A stretch of DNA of 64,000 bases from Phoenix dactylifera. Lineage: Eukaryota > Streptophyta > Magnoliopsida > Arecales > Arecaceae. A program made the position numbers and the translations under genes. The first letter of the stretch is position 1. Every line of letters starts with the position of its first letter. The notes below the pieces were generated by a model. It worked only from the letters and a program-made list of their open reading frames with translations. It had not been told where the DNA came from and made no database searches. The DNA is taken from contig NW_024067676.1 of assembly GCF_009389715.1 (NCBI RefSeq), forward strand, positions 997,501-1,061,500, written 5' to 3'. Of this stretch, positions 54,901 through 64,000 are shown in pieces.

Positions 54901-57900
54901 GATGATCTTTGAACGGATTCTTTACACCCTCCCCTAAACATGCATACTGACTGCATAGACATAACTATTAGAGCTTAGCCTCTTCCTTTCTCTTCATCCA
55001 TAATGACCTCACATTGTTTATTCCTTGGCCTCGACATCGCGTTTTTAGAAGAACGACCCCCTTCACAGTGTTGCATCATCTGGAGGACAAGATCAACTCA
55101 TGAGTTAGCACCAAATGCTACCAATTTGGTTCTTCTCATCAACTTACATCTTATTTAATATGATACACTTCATCTTTTGGAATATAACTTTGTTTTTGTA
55201 GATGTTCCCTTATGTCAATTAATTTTTTTTGAGAGTATTTTTTTGGGCTAGCTGCGTGGCACTTAGGTTCTAGGAGGTCCCCTAGTTGCCTGTTTGTTAC
55301 CTATATTGTTCCCCCAATTTTCTTAAGAGCATTGGTTGATGGTTTCTACCTGTTTATTTTAGACTTTTTGCTCCCATGGCCAGCCTTGTCTGTTGCATTC
55401 ATATTGCCTCATTTGAATGGTGTTTGACCCTTGTATGTGAAACAAGCTGAAATTTTATCGTAAGATTAGAAAAAATATCAAAATTTATATTAAGATCTGT
55501 CGAATCGGTATCGAGACCCGTATTGATCACTGGACGGGTCGGTACGATACTGGTTCGATACCGTACCGATGCATGATACGCTTGGGCATGCGGTTCGGGT
55601 GGACGGGTCAGTACCGTACCAGTTCGGTACCGTACCGGACACATGATACGCTTGGCATACCGGTTTTGAATCGGCATGCCCAATTTTTTTTGAGTTTTTC
55701 AAGTTCAATTAATTGGTAATCAATCTTCTTCAACTTTTTCAATAATTTTTAGTCTAATCTGATATTTTTTTGATGTTTTTTAATAACTTTTGATGTTTCT
55801 ATGATTCCAATATAACCTAAATGATGCATTTTGTTGTTTTAAAGTGATACAAAATATAAAATGATTAGTGAGATATTGCATGCTACAAGAAACAACATGA
55901 AATATCCTAAAATTAACTAGTAAGGTAAAAATATAAAATAATACAATCAATTATATATATGTAAAGTATAACATATATATTGATATCTAAAATTTCGTCA
56001 AGTAACGATGCCTTTTGTAGATATTTGGATCATTAGTATAGTCAAGAGGTAGATCAGTCCATCTCTCTAATAAAACAGCATTGTAGTCTTGTATGTTCAT
56101 CTCATAATGAACGCACTTTCGGTTATAAGTATTCTCAGATCTCTCGCTGAAGCTCTAAATCTGAGAGGTATTCTCTGGCTGATAAACGGCTGTGAAAGGG
56201 CCCATCCGCATAAACCGGTAGCAAAATCGGATCTATAAGATGTTTCGGGCTGTGTAGGATAACTGAAAGATGCCTTAGATGCACCATATCTATATTCGTA
56301 TCCGTATGGATCATAGGCTGCCTATTATTGCGAGTAATAGGATCCAGTATATGACTCAAAAGCTGATACGTCAATGGATCCTACTCCACATGCGAGATTA
56401 TCTGCAGCTGCATCGTGTCCTCCTGAATGACCTCAAGAAGTCCATCTTCTATATGCAATTGTATCCTCATGAGCTCTATCAAATCATGTATCGTGATCCC
56501 TATCTTGTGTAACATGCGTAAATCGGGACCCCCCGATGAATCGAAGACCACCTTGCGGTTGTCTCATAAATTGTGGTTTCATGTCCTCCACTCCCTTCCT
56601 GGCCAGCAAATTCATGACCACCAGAACAACTGCTTCTAGTCTCTGAATCTGAGTGAACCGGCTCTTCCACACTCTCCGTTGGGGTTGCGAGTGGTTTCAT
56701 GTCCTCCACTTCCTCCCTGGCCAGCAAATTAATGACCACCAGAACTACTGCTCCTAGTCTCTGAATTTGAGTGAACTCGCTGCCTGCTTATCCTTCGTGC
56801 CACTCGCTGCCTGCTTATCCTTCGTTCCTTCGTGCCACTCGCTGCCTGCTTATCCTTCGTGCCACTCGCTACCTGCTTATCCTTCATGCCATTTGTTGCC
56901 TGCTTACCCTTCATATCCTTTTTGGTTTGCTTATCCTTCATGCCCTTATCTGCTTAGTTATGTTGGAAGGATGTATGCCACCCTCCTAATCGAGTCGACC
57001 AGGTAGCATAGTGGCCTCTTCTAAGCATCTCTCAATCATATCTTTAAGAGGATGTCTCGGATAAGGAGTCATGTGGTGACCGACTCCCTAGTGAGCCCTG
57101 TGGCTGTGGCTGGTCAGCTGAAAGGATGCGTGGAATATTGCTCTCTGCCCATTATCCTGCATCGACCCTAGCCTTACGGGCTACGAAACTGGCCGGTCGT
57201 GAAGGCGATCCTCGTTCATCGAGCTCCGGCTCCTGCTTTTGGTCCACAAGCCCTTTCCAACATCTTGTTTTAACAAAAGAAGGAAAGGGTGAGGGGCCTG
57301 GTTCCGAATCGGGCCGACTCATCGAGTTCGAACGGTACCGGCCGGTTCCGAACGGTTCTAGCCGGTTCGTGACTGGTTCGGTTCGGTTCCGACCCTTTTT
57401 GGCTGCTTCAGGGCCGGTTCTGATTTTAATTGGCGAGCCGACTCGATTTCTGACCGGGTCGGCTCGGTACGGGCCAAAACGGGCGATTCGGTCCTGTTCG
57501 GCCAACCTTAGTTTATATCTCTTGCAATTTTTTTTTACCATAACCATCCAGCCATGTCCAATTATTTAGGGTCAACTTTATGGATCTTTGTTTATGAAAC
57601 ATTCTTGTTTAGCTATATGTGATGAAAATTCAAGTTTTTGCATATCCTCTCTCATAGCCTCCATCCATATTATCTTAGGCCTTCTCCTCCTTTTTCTACA
57701 TCCTCCAAGTCAAATTGGAGCGCATATGGAAACCACTTAGATTCTTTATTGCACGTGCCTATACCATCTCAATCATTTCTCCATCACTATATCCTCAATT
57801 CATGCAACTCCAGCATCCCATCTAATATACTTGTTCTAACTCTATATTGTTTACTACACAACCACCTCGATGTTTTTACCTTGACAACTCTGAAATTATT

Positions 57901-59878
57901 TTCTTCAGTCCTTTTTAGTCTTTAACATTCTGTGGCATACAACATTGTCATCAAGGTATGTATTGATCACATACCCTAGAAGCTTAGTCAAGAAGCTCTA
58001 ATTCTATGACATGTATCTTCATTCATCTCTTCATTATTTTGTAATCTGAATCCTAAATAACAAAATAGTCACTTTGTTGTATCTCTTAATTACCAACCTT
58101 AATAGGAGCCATATCTTCATTTGTATTCTAACTAAAATTGCATTGTGTACACCCTGTTTTTGTTTTGTGGATTTTTAATCTCTTAAGCTTTCTTCCATAA
58201 ATACAGTTTAACATTCTCTCTCTCTCCCTCCTATTTTCTTGCTATCAAAGCAACACTATATCACCTGCAGAAGACACACAATGGCGCATCTTCCTTAACA
58301 AATAGTAACTTTATTTATAATTAGCCCACGGAATATGGATTAAGACTACCATTGGACATTAAGCTCGAAATTTTTACTAGTTTAAACCAGATCCTCACTC
58401 CTATAAACTATGATATTGCTAAGACGACGTTTTTCCTGTTATTTTTTGGAACACATTCCCAATTTGAATTTGAATCACGTAAACTTTTAACTATCAAAGA
58501 GACAACTTTGTAAGGAGGGTGAAAACTGAAAACTCGCCAAGATTCCTACTGATTGATATGGAGAAATTACTCAACTTGAGAAGTTTGACATTTCGGAAAT
58601 GCGGTTTTTGAACAAAGGTAAAAAGCCAACTTATATGAATACAAATTCTAAATATGTTAATTACAAGAAGAATAATGTTTCATATTAAAGCTTTGACGGT
58701 GCCCTAGGTTCAATTTGAAAATAAACCCACGTGCACTTTCCAAGCAAGTCTCTTTCTTTTACCCTATAAATAACAAACTACAGCAGGATGAAGGTAAGAT
58801 AAAAATAATAAAGAAGATCAGTGTGTCTTCATTACTTATGATGATGGGAATGTGTATTTGCTAGGGTGCCCAGTGGGGCACAAATAATGGGTGTTTATTC
58901 TTGTCCCTACCTATGCAAGCCAAAGAAAGAAAACCCCCTATAAGGGTCTTCCTGTGAAGGAAGATTTATCTTTCCACAGAAGAGAGTGTGCTAGACCTCC
59001 TTCATTTTTATCTTTGCCGAACAATAGAAAAGATACTTCTTTCACAAAAGAGTGTGTGCTAGACCTATTTCACCTATGTCTTTGTTGTACGATAGAATGA
59101 TGCTTATTTTGGAGTTTATTACATGTTTGGAATTGCCAACATTCCCCTTAAATCCTATCTCAGTAACTAAAGAAAGAAATCCTTTAGAGTTTTTACTCCC
59201 TTTACTTTTTGAGGACTGATAGACAATTCCGACACACCTGTCCTGCCTTAACCATGGGAGAGGAGGCTCTTAGGAAGCTGAACTTGCGAGTTGGATTAAC
59301 ATCAGTCACCAAAAGCCACCTATTCTCATCTTTATTTTTTAATTTTTTACTTCTTAAGGAGCCTGATATATGGCTGGTCACCAATATGAATTTTAAGATA
59401 GATCCAAGTATCCAACTATAGGAGCATTTGCTAGCTTCTCCTTTTCTATTGCTTGATATATGGTTGCACTTACAGACAACTTCCACACATCCTTCCTGCC
59501 TTGACTATGCAGCATATGCTAGCTTCTTTTTTTCTACTGCTTGATATATGGCTTGACCGATAGACAACTTCCGTGCATCCTTCTTGCCTTACCATGCATG
59601 CGAGAGAAGGCTCTTAGGAAGCCAAACTTGTGAGCAGGATTAACATCAGTTTCCAAGGTCGTGCCTCTTTATCTTTCCTTCTTAATTTTTACTCCTTTTT
59701 AAGGAGCCTGATATATGGCTGCTCACCAGTGTGGTTTTTAAGACAGATCCATCTATAGGAGTATTTGTAAGCTTCTCCTTTTCTACTGCTTGGCCATCAT
59801 GCCAAGGTGGAAGTGATTATGGAGCTGGCCTGATGGATGGGTGAAATGATTTTTGCTATTGCTGTTGATTTTCACAAT

Positions 59879-59939
<61 letters not shown>

Positions 59940-60889
59940 TGTTGGGGGGGGGGGAGAGGATGGATCAAGGGCAGTGTTCATGGTGGATGCATTGAGAAAG
60001 AGAACGTTGAAGTTTCCTCTTTCGGCCGTTCTCCTTCTCCATCCTATAAGGTGATGCCACCTGCTGAATGATAGAATATTGAACAATAAAAGAGGCAAAA
60101 AAATGCTTATAACTGTCCTAGTTCTACTTCTACCATATGCAAGACAAACAATTTAGTATTTTTCCCTTGGTTCTTTTTGTTAGGCAATATGGGACATATG
60201 CAAAGATGCTTTCAGTGTGTATCCAGCAATATGTGCATGATTATCCGAGTTGGACTTTTGGAGTAAAATTATCATATGATATTTGTGATGGGTGCCTGAA
60301 AAGAGAAAATACATTTACTCAAGAAGGCAAATATTTTAAGTGTATCTCTATTCGTTGTTGAAATTTGAACATGTATCATAATTTATGTTTGTTCCACTGT
60401 TCAAATGTACCACATGTACAAGGTGCCTGCGGATGACAATATATACTTACATTAATAAAAATTTGAGAATGGAAGGAGGTATCATGCAATATATGCCATT
60501 CCACATAGGAGTGGATTAAGTTTTTGCCACCACCAGACTAGTTAATCATGAATTTAATTTATAAGAATTCATTTGTAGTTCCTTCTGTTTTCTCCCATCG
60601 GACCTGTTTTGATGAAAGGGGAAAACTAGACTTTATTTTGCTTTCTCATGGAAAGTTCAATCTGTTTCGCAGTTATTCACTAGGTTATCTTGTTTGTGTT
60701 GCAAACAAACAGGTGCTTTGGCCTGAATGTGGCTGGCAGCCTGTTTCTTTGACTGATTTAATTACTGCTGCCGCGGTAAAAAAGGTTTATAGGAAAGCAA
60801 CCTTGTGCATCCATCCTGATAAGGTGCAACAGAAGGGCGCAAATCTTCAACAAAAGTACATTGCTGAGAAGGTTTTTGATCTCCTTAAG
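45916..60889 (+). CDS. Auxilin-like J-domain protein (clathrin uncoating), seven exons visible, 3' end missing
   Basis: Exons: 45916-46577, 51052-52621, about 52700-52840, 52953-53050, 53196-53261, 53439-53528 and 60713-60889. The N-terminus is [19 protein letters not shown], followed by repeated acidic-aromatic motifs ([40 protein letters not shown]), probably clathrin/adaptor-binding. Exon 2 has a proline-rich stretch and then a long Ala/Glu/Arg coiled coil ([17 protein letters not shown] type). A conserved [12 protein letters not shown] is in exon 3. The J-domain spans exons 6-7: [39 protein letters not shown] and [12 protein letters not shown] with the HPD motif that stimulates Hsp70. This matches plant auxilin-related proteins, cytosolic co-chaperones that uncoat clathrin vesicles. 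The usual last exon (ending ..NKFNSEELF) was not found up to 64000, so the gene continues outside or is truncated. Confidence 0.88.
47990..48960. other. CT-rich insert in auxilin intron 1 with an open frame
   Basis: Compositionally unlike its surroundings: blocks of CTCTCTCTC, CCCTAAACCCTAG and CCCCTCTCCCC. An 88-codon frame at 48371-48637 includes [20 protein letters not shown] and then [19 protein letters not shown], which looks protein-like but matches nothing I recognise. It could be a fragment of a captured gene in a mobile element; no TIR or TSD was found. Confidence 0.3.
49874..49965 (-). mobile_element. Au-like SINE fragment
   Basis: On the minus strand: GGGTCATTGCTTAATGCAAC (A-box region), then ACAATGGCGTAGGTTCAAGT (B-box GGTTCAAGTC), then GCAGCCACTTTGTGCA and an A-rich tail. 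The order and words follow the plant Au SINE family. Confidence 0.5.
56565..56785. repeat. ~129-bp tandem duplication in hAT relic 2
   Basis: TTTCATGTCCTCCACT..CCTGGCCAGCAAATT..ATGACCACCAGAAC..CTAGTCTCTGAAT occurs twice, starting at about 56577 and 56696, with a few differences. Confidence 0.7.
56774..56945. repeat. 27-bp minisatellite in hAT relic 2
   Basis: Units such as CACTCGCTGCCTGCTTATCC followed by TTCGTGC recur about six times with drift. On the minus strand they read as a nine-residue repeat ([13 protein letters not shown]). Confidence 0.7.
59879..59955. repeat. (AT)n microsatellite followed by a G-run
   Basis: About 28 AT units (59880-59936), then 12 or so G at about 59943-59954. 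Simple repeats, likely length-variable. Confidence 0.9.
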
Positions 60890-63200
60890 GTATGCATTCA
60901 ATTATGGTTTGATTTTCTTACAGGTCAGCTGCTTTATATTTATTTTTTCAGTCATCAAGAAACTACTTTGTTGGAGTCGACATTGTTCTTCATACTGCTT
61001 TCTAGTTAAGCTCATAACAATATTTAAATTATTGGATGCTGAAGGAATTTATGAAGAACCTGTGTTATTGTTACATGATTTGTAGTACTGGACTGTATTA
61101 GGTGTACCAACTTGTACTTGTAGTGAACCAACACTCGGTTACCCCCCCCCCCCCCCCAAAAAAAAAAAAAAAAAAAAAATTGGTACTGAGAGTTGGACCA
61201 TATCGATACTGTACTAGTTGGGTAGTTGTACTACAAACCATGCTTATGTATATCAGAAAAGAGTAATGTTATTGCTATTTCATTGTGGTTGACATATACA
61301 TGGGACTGAATTTACCATGAATGAGCCTCTGTGACTTAAATCAAGTTTATAATTTATTATCTAGAAGAATTTTCCTAACCCTATACATGCATATGCATGC
61401 ATTCTGTGTGCATATACGCATTTATGTGTGTGGCATCATCTGAGTCAAATTTTAAACTTGATTTATATGGCTGACTGGGCAAAATTGATGATCGAAAAGA
61501 TTTTTGCTCCTAGTAACAAGAAAAGTGGAGTTTAGGTCCCTGTCCCTAGGAAGTTTTGGTACTCTTGAGTGAAAGAAAACAATTTGCCAGGTGTTCTTGA
61601 AAAAAAGTTCTTAGAAATCTGATTGGGCTTGGAAACTTATTAGGCTTTTTTGTCAAACATAACTTCTGTCATATTATCTGAATGAACTAAATTAAATATC
61701 TTGTTCGTATCATCTGTAATTGCATTTTGGTGCATGAGATAGGTACATCAAGGACATCCAAATTCTTATTCCAGACATTTTCCCATGAAGTCTCGTCCCC
61801 CACTTTCTCTCTCATTAGAACCTTTGCACGAATGGACTTCAGCATGATTATCTTTTCCTACTTGTGTCAGTCAACAAGCTTAAATCAAAAAAAAAAAAAA
61901 AAAACTGGGTTTCTATCACTGTATTTCAAGTTTACAACCATTGCAACCCTGGTTTGTCTCCACTAAATTTCCTCCTATTGAAGAATCCAACTGATATCCA
62001 GATTTCTCCACAAAGACATCAATGATAATTTCTTGATCCATTTTAAGTATGCTGTTTTCAAGATGTTTTCTAAGGAGTCCCTTACAATTACCCTAATAAT
62101 GCTTCCTTGCAGTCTGTTTTTTTCACCCTATACTTTGCTATATTTCCCAACTCTCGCAAAATTGGAATGTCATTGGTAGTGAATTTGATCTGATTGCTGA
62201 TATATTTTAAGTTAGACCAGTAAATTTCAATTGGAACCAACTTTAGCTGGAGCAGCCTGTTTTCTAGTTACATAAATGGGTGACATCATGCCATGTCTAA
62301 TTGAGTCCCGTTCTAGTTCATGCCAGACAAAGACCACTCTAGACCCATCCACACTTAATTTTCTATGCCCTATGTTTTGCCGTACCATCTTCTTGTTGTT
62401 GCTTCTATAAAGTTCTGTTGCAACATTTGTTTACCATACAACATGAGAAGTACTTCTATTGGAGGAACTCTCATGCACGTTTTCTAAAAGGTGTCCTCAA
62501 AGAAAAGCAGAAGGCAATATGGGACATGCCCCATGTATTTACTCCAGACAGGAGTGCAGGTTCAATTTCCAGAACTGCTTACAAAAAGATAACAACCATC
62601 ATTTTTTGCAGGTGTATGTGCCCCACTGGTTTAACTATGTCTACTAATCCGCTAGACTGGATGTAATAGTTATTGTTTTTTGCCTAAATAAGACCTTTGG
62701 TTTTCTCAAGCAATCCACTAATTTCATTTTACTTATGACATGACCATGACACTTATTTGCAACCTGAAATGGTAAAAAATGCAGGAAGAATGCTTTGGCC
62801 AAATAAAGGCACTATCAGGGAATTTATATTGTGAATCTTTACTCCTTTTGATGGTATAAGTCATGGATTGCAATCTTGGTTAGAGCATTTTGTCTTTTTA
62901 AATAGTCTGGAACAGAATAATACAGTGGCAGTTTTTGTCATCCTTCAAACATGTCTTGCTCATTTCATCCTAGACACAATAATTGGGCTGAAATCTGAAA
63001 TTGGAATTGAAGTATTTCATCCAAATCTAGTTGAAAGTGAAACTGAAATGATACAGCTGAAACTACTAAAATGAGCCAACTGATCAGCTACACATTTTAA
63101 TCAGCTATGGCAAAAATGTCGTGGTTGGGTAAATGATGTACAATTGCACATCATAGGCCTAGCTGACACGTACTTGACTTTGTTCATGTCCTTACTAGAG
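60890..63200. other. Sequence after the last visible auxilin exon (probable intron)
   Basis: AT-rich with no recognisable exon. It contains a C-run joined to an A-run (61143-61181) and an 18-A run near 61889. I looked for the expected final auxilin exon and did not find it. Confidence 0.5.
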
Positions 63201-63720
63201 GAGTAAAGGGGTTTGTCATTGAGTTTGGACTTAAGTTCTAGAAGGTTGCTGCAGATTGGGAAATAATCCTGGAGCCCTAATTAAATAAGGCTGGCATCAA
63301 TAAAATCTAGGCAGATTGGAAAAGATTCGACATCAAGATCAATCAGAGTTTCTATCCAATCAAGAGGAGATTATTTGTACAACCACTTTACACATTTGTA
63401 CGGAACATGCTTGTCTTACTTGACATCCTTCATGCGTATCCGATTTTTATCCAAGCATGAAGGGACGATTCATATTTGGGGCAGTTTGCTTGCTTGCCTT
63501 TCTTGAGCGGATGGATGCTGTGTTCTTCAATAAAACTTGCATCAATCCCCATACTCGTGAACATGCTGGCAAACTCGGGGACGAACCTATGCTTAAATCA
63601 AATCCTAGCAGACTTAGGAGAGATTCTTTTCTAATATTATTTTCTTTTTTGTTGAAACTTTTACCTTTTCGGCAAAAAATGAATGTGAACACATTCATAG
63701 GTAAGTTCAAGTCCTATAAC

Positions 63721-64000
63721 TATAAATATAGGTGCCTAGCCATTGTAAAAGCCATCTTGAATTGAAGTTTCTAGTTCTCTTCTCCATTGTTCTATGAGTT
63801 TGAGAGTTTTTTTATCATATCTTTTTTTTGTAATTTTGCTACTCCCTTTATTAGGTACATCTTCTTCCTCAAAGAAAAACATTACCTTGCATACTACTTT
63901 GGTATCAGAGCGGTTCCAATTCACGTAGGGTGTTCTACATCGATAGTGAAGTAATAGTTCGCTGAAGCACCTGTAACATCCCGAGTTGTGGAGATCCAAC
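63721..64000 (+). mobile_element. Probable LTR end and primer-binding site of another retrotransposon (cut by window edge)
   Basis: TATAAATA (63721-63728) is followed about 170 bases later by TGGTATCAGAGCGG (63900-63913), a tRNA-Met primer-binding site. The left end of the LTR and the coding part are not visible, so superfamily is unknown. Confidence 0.45.

Larger units (their letters stand above)
55480..57540 (-). pseudogene. Decayed hAT-like transposase relic 2, inside auxilin intron 6
   Basis: Minus-strand pieces include [74 protein letters not shown] and [19 protein letters not shown], a hAT C-terminal tail broken by stops. The flanks are rich in GGTACCG/ACCGGTTC words (55490-55660 and 57320-57500), possibly subterminal repeats. 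It shares landmarks and order with relic 1 at 41950-44640. Confidence 0.5.
53529..60712 (+). other. Auxilin-like gene intron 6 (7.2 kb)
   Basis: Separates the two halves of the J-domain. It contains a hAT relic (55480-57540), a 27-bp minisatellite, an (AT)n tract and a G-run. The remaining parts (53600-55450 and 57560-59870) show no gene; 59180-59780 contains three related copies of CTTGATATATGGCT/GATATATGGCTG-type segments, a local imperfect repeat. Confidence 0.75.

Noticed and set aside
59783..60071. Ile/Tyr repeat proteins on both strands
   Set aside because: They are translations of the (AT)n microsatellite.
62890..62930. Last auxilin exon (TCTGGAACAGAATAAT after AG)
   Set aside because: Only W-N of the expected tail could be matched and the rest diverges; no in-frame ending like NSEELF.

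Overview
The window is plant nuclear DNA. It has spliced genes with GT-AG introns, long AT-rich introns, LTR retrotransposons of both superfamilies, a hAT element, PIF/Harbinger MITEs, a TRIM and SINEs. The genes and the element mix suggest a monocot, possibly a palm, but nothing in the sequence fixes the species.

Layout, left to right. 1-1548: 3' end and 3' LTR of a Ty3/gypsy-like element. 1905-2320: decayed RNase H-like domain. 2557-2876: SINE with target-site duplications (TSDs). 4229-8776 (+): four-exon universal stress protein gene carrying three single-base frame breaks; its third intron holds a ~1 kb tandem duplication with a TRIM inside one copy. 10556-11036: Tourist-like MITE. 11862-34715: one 22.9-kb nested block. 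Its shell is a ~4.7-kb Ac-like hAT transposon (TSD CATAGCAT, transposase on the minus strand), split by a 10-kb SIRE/Maximus-like Ty1/copia element (14035-24084, TSD GACAT) and an 8.1-kb Ty3/gypsy chromovirus (24236-32312, TSD GGAGC). The copia element itself carries a second MITE in gag. 36087-40385 (-): five-exon TCTP gene with an intact reading frame. About 41950-44640: hAT relic. 45916 to beyond 60889 (+): auxilin-like J-domain gene with seven exons visible, a 7.2-kb intron containing another hAT relic, and its last exon not found before the window end. 63721-64000: probable LTR end and primer-binding site of a further retroelement.

The host genes are unrelated housekeeping genes (USP stress signalling, TCTP growth control, auxilin/clathrin uncoating) and do not form a pathway. 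The unusual material is in the transposable elements. The copia LTR has a U3 array of about 26 perfect copies of the 10-bp palindrome GAGTCGACTC, mostly separated by 11 variable bases (a 21-bp period). The same palindrome recurs just upstream of the element's extra 503-residue ORF, which survives although integrase and the reverse transcriptase core have been deleted.

Exon boundaries, motifs, TSDs and repeats were read directly from the sequence. Family names rest on recognised motifs, without database searches.
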